Notes under the pieces: generated by a model
Told to the model about the DNA's origin: nothing
Databases searched by the model: none
What the model saw: only the letters and a program-made list of their open reading frames with translations
In this document: positions 44,329 to 52,849 of the stretch, one piece after another
Layout: every line of letters starts with the position of its first letter
How positions within the stretch are numbered: position 1 is the first letter of the stretch
DNA from: Clostridia bacterium
GTDB taxonomy: Bacteria; Bacillota_A; Clostridia; Oscillospirales; CAG-272
Assembly (NCBI GenBank): GCA_017501345.1
Contig: JAFVXC010000023.1
Span: forward strand, 1-64,000
Direction: 5' to 3'
DNA length: 64,000 nucleotides
Translations under genes and position numbers: made by a program

Positions 44329-46158
44329 TTACTCCACCGTCACCGATTTCGCGAGATTTCTCGGGCGATCGATGTCACAGCCGCGAAGCACTGCCGTTTC
44401 ATAAGCGAGAAGCTGCACGACGGCGAGAGACGCGAACAGCGTTGCCGCGTGAGACGAAATGGGCAAACGTATCACCTCATCCGCCGACGCCTCGGACACC
44501 TCGACATCCTCGCGGCAAAGTAAGATCACGTACGCGCCGCGGCTCCGCACCTCCTTGACGCTATTCTCGGTCTTGCCCGAAAGATGCTCTTCGGTCGAAA
44601 ACGCGACGACGGGTGTTCCCTCCTCCACGAGCGAGATCGTTCCGTGCTTGAGCTCGCCCGCCGCGTATGCCTCGGCGTGGATATAGGAGATCTCCTTCAG
44701 CTTCAGCGCCCCCTCGACCGCTAACGCGTAATCGATCCCGCGCCCGATGAAGAAGACGTGCTCCTTCGCCTTGAGACAATCGGCAATGCGTCTGAACGCA
44801 TCTTTCTGCGAAAATATCCCTTCCATCGCGCGTGGGGCATCCTCCGAGAGGCTCTTCACAAGTGTCGAGATCGCATCGTCCGACATACGCTCCCTTACGC
44901 GTGCGATCGCAAGAGCGATCATATAGAGCGTTGACACCTGCGTGCAGTAGCCCTTCGTCGTCGCAACGGCGATCTCGGGCCCCGCATAGGTGTAGATGCA
45001 ATGATCCGCCTCACGCGCGATCGTCGTTTCGACCGCATTGACGATCGCAAGCGTCGGAAGCCCCGCGTCCTTTGCGTATCGAAGCGCCGCGAGGGTATCT
45101 GCAGTCTCGCCCGACTGCGAGATCACCACGACAAGCGTTCCATCTGCCGCAAGGGGTGGATGATAGCGGTATTCGGACGCGATACACGAAACGGTCGGAA
45201 CCCCCGCAAGGCGCTCGATCAGTCTGACACCGACAAGCCCCGCGTGCATCGCCGAGCCGCAGGCAACGATCTGAATATTCCTGACCCTTTTCCAGAATTC
45301 CTCCGTAATACCGTCCGATGAGAAATCGGGAAGTCCGTCCTTCACACGGGTAGAGACCGATTTCACGATCGCCCCCGGCTCTTCGTGGATCTCCTTCAGC
45401 ATAAAGTGGGGATAGCCACCCCGCTCTGCCGATTCGGGGGTCATCGCCGTCACGCTCCAGTCAGGCGTATAGGGAGCACCGTCCTTCGGATAGACCGTAG
45501 CGCCGCTCGGGAGCAGGCAGGCAACATCGCCCTCTTCGAGACAGTAGTATTCCTTCGTGAACGGCAGGAGCGCCGTCATATCCGACGCAAGATAATAGCC
45601 GTCCGTCCCCCTCGCGAGGATCAGCGGACTTCCCTGTCTCACGGTGTAGACCGCATCCGCACGGTCGGACAGCATAATGCCAAAGGCATACGAGCCCGTC
45701 ATACGCATAGTTGCCTCTCGGATCGCACGGATCGGATCACCGCACTCCGTGTACGTCTCATTCAGTACCGCCGCCGCGACCTCAGTGTCGGTTTCAGACA
45801 AAAAGGTCACGCCTCGTCCCTGCATCTCCTCCTTCAGCTCTCTGTAGTTTTCAATGATACCGTTATGCACGAGCACCACGTGCCCGACACCGTGCGGATG
45901 CGCATTTTTGTCGGACGGCCCGCCGTGCGTTGCCCATCTGGTATGTCCGATCGCACAGCGGCAGCCCTCGATCGGGGCGGTAGAAAGCCTTTCCTCCAGC
46001 GTCCCGATGCGGCCGCGGCATTTGACGGTCTCGATCCCCTGCTCCGTCCGCGCCGCGAGTCCGACCGAATCGTAGCCGCGGTATTCAAGCACGGAAAGCC
46101 CCCTTGTGATCTTCGGAACAGCATTCTCGCTGCCCGTATATCCGATAATTCCACACAT
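44329..46158 (-). CDS. glmS: Glutamine-fructose-6-phosphate aminotransferase (isomerizing)
   Basis: 609 residues from ATG 46158, so that the catalytic Cys follows Met (MCGIIGYTG); the frame runs on to 46437 only through the ribozyme. The N-terminal glutaminase domain holds Cys1, HTRWATHGGPS and HNGIIENY. The two SIS domains hold SQSGETADTLAALR (about 347-360) and GRGIDYALAVEGALKLKEISYIHAEAY. The end PRNLAKSVTVE is diagnostic of GlmS. It makes glucosamine-6-phosphate for peptidoglycan. Upstream lie a glmS ribozyme and a terminator-like switch, so it is feedback-controlled by its own product. It is third in the glmM-hexapeptide protein-glmS cluster. Confidence 0.97.
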   Translation of the reverse strand: MCGIIGYTGSENAVPKITRGLSVLEYRGYDSVGLAARTEQGIETVKCRGRIGTLEERLSTAPIEGCRCAIGHTRWATHGGPSDKNAHPHGVGHVVLVHNGIIENYRELKEEMQGRGVTFLSETDTEVAAAVLNETYTECGDPIRAIREATMRMTGSYAFGIMLSDRADAVYTVRQGSPLILARGTDGYYLASDMTALLPFTKEYYCLEEGDVACLLPSGATVYPKDGAPYTPDWSVTAMTPESAERGGYPHFMLKEIHEEPGAIVKSVSTRVKDGLPDFSSDGITEEFWKRVRNIQIVACGSAMHAGLVGVRLIERLAGVPTVSCIASEYRYHPPLAADGTLVVVISQSGETADTLAALRYAKDAGLPTLAIVNAVETTIAREADHCIYTYAGPEIAVATTKGYCTQVSTLYMIALAIARVRERMSDDAISTLVKSLSEDAPRAMEGIFSQKDAFRRIADCLKAKEHVFFIGRGIDYALAVEGALKLKEISYIHAEAYAAGELKHGTISLVEEGTPVVAFSTEEHLSGKTENSVKEVRSRGAYVILLCREDVEVSEASADEVIRLPISSHAATLFASLAVVQLLAYETAVLRGCDIDRPRNLAKSVTVE

Positions 46159-46230
46159 AAAAATCAACCTTTGGAAGAGCCGTGCCATAATTTTGGCGCA
46201 CAAAAAAGAACCCCCACCAAGGAAGCCTTC

Positions 46231-46310
46231 GAACGGCTCTGTCCGTTCCCTTTCTTCTGAATTTGAGCACACACAAAAACCGTTCCCTTTTTGTGTGTTT
46301 TCGGGAACGG
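46231..46310 (-). promoter_or_regulatory. Terminator-like switch between the glmS ribozyme and glmS
   Basis: On the minus strand CCGTTCCC (46310-46303) pairs with GGGAACGG (46287-46280) and is followed by TTTTTG, a terminator. An overlapping perfect 11-bp hairpin, ACACACAAAAA (46298-46288) with TTTTTGTGTGT (46279-46269), puts GGGAACGG in its loop and buries the T tract, so the two exclude each other. A third hairpin GAACGG/CCGTTC (46248-46243/46236-46231) lies just below. The pairings are read directly; the attenuator role is inference. Confidence 0.6.
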
Positions 46311-46347
46311 CAGTGTGTAGCCGCAAGAAATATGTTTTAGAGAACTT

Positions 46348-46488
46348 CAGGGGTTGTTTTGCGGTTGCCCGCATATTTGACCTGTTTTTTACGATGTCTC
46401 GTACACCGGAGAAGCACCCGCCGAAAGCTTCGATCACTTCTCACCTCGTTAACCGCTCGCTTTGACGTCCCCGAGCGGTCTGGCGCTA
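46348..46488 (-). promoter_or_regulatory. glmS ribozyme/riboswitch
   Basis: The minus strand holds the glmS ribozyme core: AGCGCCAGACCGCTC, then GAGCGGTTAACGAGG closing P1, GATCGAAGCTTTCGGCGGGTGCTTCTCCGG forming P2/P2.1/P2.2 (read in pieces, 46437-46402), a small P3 (TACGA/TCGTA) and P4 ending near CCCCTG at 46348. Cleavage is expected between A46487 and G46486. The ribozyme is activated by glucosamine-6-phosphate and lowers glmS expression. It lies between the hexapeptide protein and glmS, so it would cut a polycistronic message. Confidence 0.93.
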
Positions 46489-46546
46489 TCATTACCCTGA
46501 TTTACGGGAGGAATTTCCTGTTTCTTATTTGTTGAGGCGCTGCGCG

Positions 46547-47227
46547 TCAGCTCTCTCGCTTTTCAGCGATCTCGCCGCGCGACTTGTAAATGCTGTTCCC
46601 CGGGACGTATCCGCGCACCGAGGAAAGGGGGTAGACGTTCGAGTGCGAGCCTATCACCGTTCCGGGATTGAGAACGCTGTTACAGCCCACCTCGACAAAG
46701 TCGCCGAGGATCGCACCGAGCTTTTTGCGACCCGTCGGAAGTCTTTCGCCGCCAACGCTGACCGCCACAAGCGTTTTATCGCTCTTAACGTTCGACGTTA
46801 TGGCACCCGCCCCCATATGAGACTTGTAGCCAAGGATCGAGTCGCCTACGTAATTGAAATGCGGAACCTGCACCCCGTCGAAAAGAATGCAATTCTTCAA
46901 CTCGACCGAATTGCCGACCACAGCGCCCGCTCCGACGATCGCACTACCGCGGATGAATGCGCCGTGGCGGATCTCCGCTCCGTCCGAAATGATACACGGT
47001 CCCCCGATAAAGGCAGTCGGTGCGATCTTCGCGGTCTTCGCGACGTAAACGTCGTCCCCGCGGCACTCGTACTCCTCCGCGGGGAGAGTCTTGCCGAGCG
47101 TACGGATGAACTCCTTCAGCCCGTCAAGCGCCTCCCACGGATATTCGAAGCCCGAGAGATAGTCCCACGCGAGCGAATGCTCGGGGTACCGATAAAGATT
47201 TTTTGTTTTCAGTTGTTCGAAAGCCAT
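46547..47227 (-). CDS. Left-handed beta-helix (hexapeptide) GlmU-like acyltransferase-family protein
   Basis: 226 residues from ATG 47227 (GGAG 6 nt upstream). Residues about 60-200 are hexapeptide repeats forming a left-handed beta-helix (KIAPTAFIGGPCIISDGAEI, IVGAGAVVGNSVEL, FVEVGCNSVLNPGTVIG), with HFNYVGDSILGYKSHMGAGAITSNVK, which matches the acceptor site of the GlmU C-terminal domain. A GlmU uridylyltransferase domain is absent. It sits between glmM and glmS, so it probably works on glucosamine-1-phosphate as an acetyltransferase-like or sugar-phosphate-binding protein; this role is inferred from context. Confidence 0.82.
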   Translation of the reverse strand: MAFEQLKTKNLYRYPEHSLAWDYLSGFEYPWEALDGLKEFIRTLGKTLPAEEYECRGDDVYVAKTAKIAPTAFIGGPCIISDGAEIRHGAFIRGSAIVGAGAVVGNSVELKNCILFDGVQVPHFNYVGDSILGYKSHMGAGAITSNVKSDKTLVAVSVGGERLPTGRKKLGAILGDFVEVGCNSVLNPGTVIGSHSNVYPLSSVRGYVPGNSIYKSRGEIAEKRES

Positions 47228-47257
47228 ATTGATCTCCATTCGAAATCTCCGATGCTT

Positions 47258-48625
47258 TTACGCAAGCCCCTCTGCACGGATGACCTCTGCGACCTCCTCT
47301 GCGTAGGCGTCACAGATCTCCTTCGTCGGAGCCTCGACCATCACGCGCACAACAGGCTCGGTCCCGCTTTCACGCAGCAGGATCCGTCCCGTCTGACCGA
47401 GACGCTCCTTGACCGCCGTAACGCTCGCCTGCACCTCATCGTTCTCACGAACCGCCTTCTTATCGGCAACGCGGATATTCTTCGTCACCTGCGGAAGCAT
47501 CCTTACGGGCTCCGAGAGCTTTGAAAGCGGAAGCTTTGCGCTGATCATCGCTTCCATAATCTTGATCGCGGTCAGAATGCCGTCGCCCGTCGTAGCATAC
47601 TTCGATAATATAATATGCCCCGATTGCTCGCCTCCGATACAATAACCGTTCTGCTGCATATTTTCATATACGTAGCGGTCACCGACCGTCGTCTGCTCGT
47701 AACGGATCCCCTCTTCGTCGAGCGCGCGGTAAAGCCCGAGATTTGACATAATCGTAGTCACGACGGTATTGTGTACGAGCCCTCCGCTCTTCTTCAGATG
47801 CTGCGAAAGCACGTAAAGAATGTGGTCACCGTTCACGACGCTTCCATTTTCGTCGACCGCAATACAACGGTCTGCATCCCCGTCAAACGCAAAGCCGACG
47901 TCGAGGCTGTTCTCGCGAACGTAATCCTGAAGCACCTCAATATGCGTCGAGCCCGCATTGTTGTTGATGTTAAGCCCGTCGGGGCTCGCATTGATCGTGT
48001 AGGTCTTTGCACCAAGCGCATCGAATACGCTCTTCGCGATCATCCACGAGCTTCCGTTCGCGCAGTCAAGTCCCACGCGGAAATTACGGAAGGAATAGCG
48101 CGACAGCGAGATCAGATAACCGATATAGCGATTTCTGCCCGCCGCATAGTCGACGATCTGTCCAAGGTCCGCGCCCGTGGCAAACGGAATACCCGATGCA
48201 TCAAGTCCGAGCTCGTCGAGCCTTCCGTCAAGATAAAGCTCGATCTTCTCGATCGTTTTGTCATCGATCTTCTCCCCCTTACCGTTGACCAACTTGATGC
48301 CGTTGTCGTAGTAGGGGTTGTGGCTTGCGGAGATCATAATACCGCAGTCGAAATCATCGCCGATGACCGCATACGAAACGCTCGGAGTCGTCGTCACGTG
48401 CAGCATATAAACATCCGCCCCTGACGCAGTCAGTCCTGCAACGATCGCATATTCAAACATATAGCTCGATCGTCTCGTATCCTTGCCGATGACAGCGCGC
48501 ACCTTATGTCCGTAGTCCTTTGCGTAATACCAACCGAGAAAACGCCCGATCTTATAGGCGTGATCGGAGGTCAGCGTAACGCCTGCTTCACCGCGGAAGC
48601 CGTCTGTGCCGAAATATTTTCCCAT
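47258..48625 (-). CDS. glmM: Phosphoglucosamine mutase
   Basis: 455 residues, the typical length. It starts KYFGTDGFRGEAG, the active-site Ser lies in MISASHNPYYDNGIKLV (about residue 101), the metal-binding DGDADR loop is at about 240, and GGEQSGHI at about 322; the phosphate-binding RESGTEPVVRVMVEA is near the end. It converts glucosamine-6-phosphate to glucosamine-1-phosphate for UDP-GlcNAc and peptidoglycan. It is the first gene of the cluster with the hexapeptide protein and glmS, 30 bp apart, and uses the promoter at 48797-48825. The 368-bp gap upstream to the ABC transporter holds only this promoter and the transporter's promoter. Confidence 0.96.
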   Translation of the reverse strand: MGKYFGTDGFRGEAGVTLTSDHAYKIGRFLGWYYAKDYGHKVRAVIGKDTRRSSYMFEYAIVAGLTASGADVYMLHVTTTPSVSYAVIGDDFDCGIMISASHNPYYDNGIKLVNGKGEKIDDKTIEKIELYLDGRLDELGLDASGIPFATGADLGQIVDYAAGRNRYIGYLISLSRYSFRNFRVGLDCANGSSWMIAKSVFDALGAKTYTINASPDGLNINNNAGSTHIEVLQDYVRENSLDVGFAFDGDADRCIAVDENGSVVNGDHILYVLSQHLKKSGGLVHNTVVTTIMSNLGLYRALDEEGIRYEQTTVGDRYVYENMQQNGYCIGGEQSGHIILSKYATTGDGILTAIKIMEAMISAKLPLSKLSEPVRMLPQVTKNIRVADKKAVRENDEVQASVTAVKERLGQTGRILLRESGTEPVVRVMVEAPTKEICDAYAEEVAEVIRAEGLA

Positions 48626-48796
48626 AACTCTATTGACCTTTCCTTTCCTTCAATCCGCACCGCCCGATAAAAGCTCCGGGCAGTGCAAATCCGGCTCTGT
48701 CGCAAAAAGCGGATCGCTCCGCCGTAACAGCGAGAGCCGCCTCTGTTTTCTGTTTTGCGCCTCAAAAAAAACAGTGGCAGAAAATAGCCTATTATA

Positions 48797-48825
48797 ATTA
48801 TAACAAAAAAGCGCTTCATTGTCAA
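48797..48825 (-). promoter_or_regulatory. Promoter of the glmM operon
   Basis: Minus-strand TTGACA (48825-48820), a 17-bp spacer and TATAAT (48802-48797), with a leader of about 165 nt before glmM. Confidence 0.85.
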
Positions 48826-48907
48826 TCGCTCTTTTCTATTCTTCATAATTTTCTCGCCAAAAATGCAAATTTCCCAAAGAAATGCGGCACTTTTTTTCAA
48901 ATACCCC

Positions 48908-48936
48908 TTTACAAAACCGAAAAAATGTAGTATAAT
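48908..48936 (+). promoter_or_regulatory. Promoter of the amino acid ABC transporter operon
   Basis: TTTACA (48908-48913), a 17-bp spacer and TATAAT (48931-48936), 57 bp before the first gene. Confidence 0.85.
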
Positions 48937-48993
48937 ACGAGCATAGCGCTTTAGCTTATTAAATTATTAAAGCAAAAAAGAAAGGAATTTATT

Positions 48994-49815
48994 ATGAAGC
49001 GTACACTTACCCTCATCCTTGTCCTCCTTCTCACCGTCTCGTCGGTGCTGATGTTCTCCTCCTGCGGAAAGACCTCCGACTGGAAAAAGATCGAAGACCA
49101 GGGCTACTTTGTCTGCGGCATCACGGTTTACGAGCCGATGAACTATTTTGACGCCGACGGCAATCTCATCGGCTTTGACACCGAATTTGCAACAGCAGTT
49201 GCCAAAAAGCTCGGCGTAGAAGCAAAATTCCAGGTTATCAACTGGCCCTCCAAGTACGTCGAACTGAACAGTGGCGCGATCGACGTGATCTGGAACGGCT
49301 TTACCTTTGGCGAGGAGAAGGATGGCGTTTCGCGTACCGAATACGTTGACTTCACCTACTCCTACCTTGAAAACCGTCAGTGCCTCGTCACGAAGGCAAG
49401 CCGTCTTGAGGAGCTGAATACCAAGGCTTCCCTGAACGGTCTCAAGGGAGCCGCAGAGGGCGGCTCGTCGGGTGAGGCTGTTGCTGTCGAGCTTACCGGT
49501 GAAAACAACGTAACCACATTCACCGCACAGTCCGCAGCTCTGATGGAGGTTCTTGCGGGAACCGCCGACTTCGCCGTGATCGACTATCAGATGGCGCGCG
49601 CTATGGTCGGCACGGGCGACTATGCAGATCTGGCGATCAACAATGCGGTCGAGCCCGAATCCGAGGTCTACGCAATCGGTTGCCGCAAGGGCAGCGATTT
49701 CACCGCGAAGATCAACGAAGCGATCAAGGCGCTTGCCGAGGACGGAACGCTCGCAACCCTCGCTGAAAAATACGATCTCCAGAACGATCTGATCGAGAAC
49801 ATCGGAAGCAAATAA
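48994..49815 (+). CDS. Polar amino acid ABC transporter, substrate-binding lipoprotein
   Basis: 273 residues; signal peptide to about residue 27 with lipobox FSSC. The SBP_bac_3 fold is clear: YFVCGITVYEPMNYFDADGNLIGFDTEFATAVAKKLG, IDVIWNGFTFGEEK and TADFAVIDYQMARAM. Members bind glutamine, cystine, arginine or other polar amino acids; the ligand is not predictable. AAAGGA precedes ATG 48994. The stop overlaps the permease start by 1 nt (TAATG), showing a tight operon: binding protein, permease, ATPase. Confidence 0.93.
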   Translation: MKRTLTLILVLLLTVSSVLMFSSCGKTSDWKKIEDQGYFVCGITVYEPMNYFDADGNLIGFDTEFATAVAKKLGVEAKFQVINWPSKYVELNSGAIDVIWNGFTFGEEKDGVSRTEYVDFTYSYLENRQCLVTKASRLEELNTKASLNGLKGAAEGGSSGEAVAVELTGENNVTTFTAQSAALMEVLAGTADFAVIDYQMARAMVGTGDYADLAINNAVEPESEVYAIGCRKGSDFTAKINEAIKALAEDGTLATLAEKYDLQNDLIENIGSK

Positions 49816-50474
49816 TGGATTTTTGGTCAGTTACCCTGAAGCTGCTTGAGGGATTTGGCACCTCTTGCTTGCTCTTTCTCTTGACGCTCCTCTTTTCTCT
49901 CCCCCTCGGTCTTGTGATCTCCTTCGGCTCGATGTCGAAGTGGAAGCCCCTCTCTTGGCTGTGCAGGACCGTTGTCTGGATCATTCGCGGAACACCCTTG
50001 ATGCTTCAGCTCTTCGTCGTGTTCTACGTTCCCGGAATGCTTTTTAACGTTCAACTTTTCGGAGGTGAAAACGGACGCTTCACGGCTGCCCTCGTTGCAT
50101 TCGTGATCAACTACGCCTGCTACTTTTCCGAGATCTACCGCGGTGGCATCGAAAGCATCCCGCGCGGACAGTATGAGGCGGCGCAGGTACTCGGTATGAC
50201 GGCGAAGGAGACCTTCTTCACGGTCATTCTGATGCAGGTCGTCAAGCGTATCCTCGCACCGATCAGCAACGAGGTCATCACACTCGTAAAGGACACCTCC
50301 CTCGCCCGCGTGATCGCGGTTGCGGAGATCTTCTACATCAACGAAATGGATTTTCTGCCGAAGGGTGCTGTTTGGCCGCTCTTCTACATCGGCGTATTCT
50401 TCTTACTCTTCGTCGGCGTTCTCACCGTCTTCTTCCGCTTCTGCGAAAAGAAGCTCTCCTACTATAAGGTGTGA
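49815..50474 (+). CDS. Polar amino acid ABC transporter, permease
   Basis: 219 residues with about five transmembrane helices and the HisM/GlnP signature: VWIIRGTPLMLQLFVVFYVPGM early, then the EAA loop YRGGIESIPRGQYEAAQVLGMTAKETFFTVILMQVVKRILAPISNEVI that contacts the ATPase. It forms the membrane channel for the upstream binding protein. The start overlaps the preceding stop (TAATG). The ATPase gene begins after a short gap with its own GAGGTG ribosome site. Confidence 0.94.
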   Translation: MDFWSVTLKLLEGFGTSCLLFLLTLLFSLPLGLVISFGSMSKWKPLSWLCRTVVWIIRGTPLMLQLFVVFYVPGMLFNVQLFGGENGRFTAALVAFVINYACYFSEIYRGGIESIPRGQYEAAQVLGMTAKETFFTVILMQVVKRILAPISNEVITLVKDTSLARVIAVAEIFYINEMDFLPKGAVWPLFYIGVFFLLFVGVLTVFFRFCEKKLSYYKV

Positions 50475-50482
50475 GGTGCGAT

Positions 50483-51301
50483 ATGGCTTTTCTTGAAATC
50501 AAAAATCTGAAAAAAAGCTTTGGAAGCACCGCTGTACTTCACGGCATCGACTTCTCGATGGAGGAGGGCGAGGTCGTCGCAGTGCTCGGCTCGTCGGGCG
50601 GCGGAAAGACCACCTTCCTGCGTTGTCTCAATTTTCTCGAAATGGCGAACGAGGGCACGATCGAGATCGAGGGCGGCTTCTCCTTCGATGCCGCAAGGAC
50701 CTATACTCCCGCAGAGATCCGCGCGATGCGGTTGAAGCTCGGGCTTGTCTTTCAGTCCTTCAACCTTTTCCCGCAGTACTCGGCGCTTGAAAACGTATAT
50801 CTCCCCCTTCAGCTTCGTACGAAGGAAAGGATCCGTGAAACGGTTCCCTTCGGAAGGAAGCGCCGCGAGGCGGTCTCGGAGGCACTTGCGGAAAACAAGG
50901 CACGCGCCGAAGCCCTCCTCCGAGGCGTCGGGCTCGGAGATAAGATGGGCAACTACCCCTGGCAGCTTTCGGGCGGTCAGCAGCAACGCGTTGCGATCGC
51001 ACGAGCGCTCGCGCAGGAGCCCGCGATCCTCTGCTTTGACGAGCCGACGAGCGCACTTGACCCCGAGCTGACGGGCGAGGTGCTCCGCGTCATTCGTGAG
51101 CTGAAGGATCAGGGACGGACGATGCTCGTGGTCACACACGAGATGGATTTTGCGAAGAACGTCGCCGACCGCATTATCTTTTTCGCGGACGGTCTGATCG
51201 AGGAGGACGCCTCCCCCGAGGAGTTCTTCTCAAATCCGAAATCCCCGAAGGCACAGGCATTCCTGAGTCACGCAAGGAGCAGTGACGGAACGGAATCGTA
51301 G
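50483..51301 (+). CDS. Polar amino acid ABC transporter, ATP-binding protein
   Basis: 272 residues from ATG 50483, 5-6 nt after GAGGTG; a GTG at 50471 overlaps the permease stop and is less likely. Walker A GSSGGGKTTF, Q-loop FQSFNLFPQYSALENV, signature LSGGQQQR, Walker B ILCFDEPTSALDPE and the switch His in VVTHEM. Energises import. It is about 30 residues longer than GlnQ because of an insert after the Q-loop (RTKERIRETVPFGRKRREAV). It ends the operon at a strong terminator. Confidence 0.94.
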   Translation: MAFLEIKNLKKSFGSTAVLHGIDFSMEEGEVVAVLGSSGGGKTTFLRCLNFLEMANEGTIEIEGGFSFDAARTYTPAEIRAMRLKLGLVFQSFNLFPQYSALENVYLPLQLRTKERIRETVPFGRKRREAVSEALAENKARAEALLRGVGLGDKMGNYPWQLSGGQQQRVAIARALAQEPAILCFDEPTSALDPELTGEVLRVIRELKDQGRTMLVVTHEMDFAKNVADRIIFFADGLIEEDASPEEFFSNPKSPKAQAFLSHARSSDGTES

Positions 51302-51308
51302 CCTACAA

Positions 51309-51345
51309 AAAAAATGGCTGAGTCGTTTGACTCAGCCATTTTTTA
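51309..51345. terminator. Bidirectional terminator between the ABC operon and pepD
   Basis: A 14-bp perfect stem, AAAATGGCTGAGTC (51311-51324) with GACTCAGCCATTTT (51329-51342), with A and T flanks. It is another member of the GCTGAGTC terminator group. Confidence 0.9.
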
Positions 51346-51360
51346 CGCACCGATACGTAT

Positions 51361-52812
51361 TCACGCAAGAAGTGCAACAAGCCTCCTCCAGAATCTCTCG
51401 GTCGACGCGAGGTCAAGTGCCTCCTCGGGTGAATGGATATCCGAAAGGTTCGGGCCGAAGGAGATCGCATCGAGCCCCGGGAGACGAGATGCGATCACGC
51501 CGCATTCGAGTCCTGCGTGGATCACGCGCACGGTTGCGGGCATTCCGAGCTCTTTTGAGACCTGCAAATACTTTTCACGGATTGGAGAATCGGGACTGTA
51601 TGCCCATCCGGGATATCTGCCGTGGTGGTGGATCTCTGCTCCGATGAGACGCGCAAGCGCATCAAGCTCTGCGATCGAGGCGTCAAGCTGGGATTCGATC
51701 GACGAGCGGCTCGAAAAGACCACGCGGACCGTGCCGTCCTTCGTTTCGATCACGCCGAGACTGCGCGACCACTCGACAAATCCTGCAGCGCCGTAGCTCA
51801 TTTTCAGTACGCCGTTCCGCACCGAGGCGAGGAGGGTGATCAGTCTTTCCGACGACAGACGATCCGCCATCTGCGCGGGAAGCGCGTTTCGCTTCACCCG
51901 CGTGACCGCACCGACGAAGCCCGCGTCATCCTTGGACAGCTCCTTTGCAATCGCGTCGATCTCCTCTTTTATAAGGGCGACGGTATCCTCCGCGTCTGCC
52001 TTCGGGCAAACGACGACCGCCGTGCATTCACGCGGAATGGCGTTGTCCTTCGAGCCACCCGAGATCGACGAGATACGAAGGTCGGTCACGGCACGGCACT
52101 TCAGGAGGATACGCCCCATCAGCTTGTTGGCGTTCTCCCTGCCCTTGTTGATGTCCTCGCCGCTGTGGCCTCCCTTGAGTCCCTTCAAGGTGATCTCGAT
52201 CGCGGTACCCGCGCGTCTCTGCCATTTGGGTGTGACCTGAATATCGCTTCTCACGCCGCCTGCACAGCCGACGATCACGGCATCCTCCTCCTCGCTGTCC
52301 ATATTGAGGAGAATGCGGGACTGTATGCGCGAGTAATCAAATCCGTTCGCACCGTCGAGCCCAACCTCCTCGGAGACCGTAAAGAGACATTCGAGCGGCG
52401 GATGGCTCGGGATCATTCCATCTGCCGCTGCCATCATCGCGGCAACCGCAACGCCGTCGTCCCCGCCAAGGGTCGTTCCCTCTGCACGAAGCCATCCCTT
52501 TTCGTCTACGTAAAGCTTCAAAGGATCGGTCAGAAAATCGTGGTCGGTGTCTCCGTTCTTTTCACAAACCATATCGGTATGTCCCTGCAAAAGGATCGAC
52601 GACTCGTTTTCGCGTCCCGCAGTCGCGGGAATACGGTAGAGCACGTTATAAAGCTCGTCACGGTAGCACTCAATCCCACGCGCCTTTGCAAACGCCACGA
52701 GATAATCGGAGATCGACTTTTCGTTCCCGCTTCCGTGCGGGATCTGACAGATATCCTCAAAAAACTCAAAAAGCCTTGCGGGCTCATAGCCCGATACAAC
52801 GTACTTCTTCAT
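51361..52812 (-). CDS. pepD: Aminoacyl-histidine dipeptidase (PepD, M20)
   Basis: 483 residues from ATG 52812, 7 nt after AGGAG; the ATG one codon upstream is too close. M20 metallopeptidase: QGHTDMVCEKNGD with the first metal His/Asp, LGGDDGVAVAA, TVSEEVGLDGANGFD with the catalytic Glu pair, GLKGGHSGEDINKGRENANKL in the dimer lid and HAGLECGVI near the end. It cleaves Xaa-His and other dipeptides in the cytoplasm. It is the last gene of a minus-strand run that includes mreB. It is convergent with a polar amino acid importer, which fits amino acid use. Confidence 0.94.
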   Translation of the reverse strand: MKKYVVSGYEPARLFEFFEDICQIPHGSGNEKSISDYLVAFAKARGIECYRDELYNVLYRIPATAGRENESSILLQGHTDMVCEKNGDTDHDFLTDPLKLYVDEKGWLRAEGTTLGGDDGVAVAAMMAAADGMIPSHPPLECLFTVSEEVGLDGANGFDYSRIQSRILLNMDSEEEDAVIVGCAGGVRSDIQVTPKWQRRAGTAIEITLKGLKGGHSGEDINKGRENANKLMGRILLKCRAVTDLRISSISGGSKDNAIPRECTAVVVCPKADAEDTVALIKEEIDAIAKELSKDDAGFVGAVTRVKRNALPAQMADRLSSERLITLLASVRNGVLKMSYGAAGFVEWSRSLGVIETKDGTVRVVFSSRSSIESQLDASIAELDALARLIGAEIHHHGRYPGWAYSPDSPIREKYLQVSKELGMPATVRVIHAGLECGVIASRLPGLDAISFGPNLSDIHSPEEALDLASTERFWRRLVALLA

Positions 52813-52849
52813 CATTTTCTCCTACTCAGACTATATACGATATTACCGC

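Noticed and set aside
46159..46437. N-terminal extension of glmS
   Set aside because: The extension translates the glmS ribozyme and switch region, and GlmS must begin with Met-Cys for its glutaminase.
48571..48900. 109-codon minus-strand frame upstream of glmM
   Set aside because: It overlaps the glmM start and its promoter, lacks a ribosome site and has no domain.
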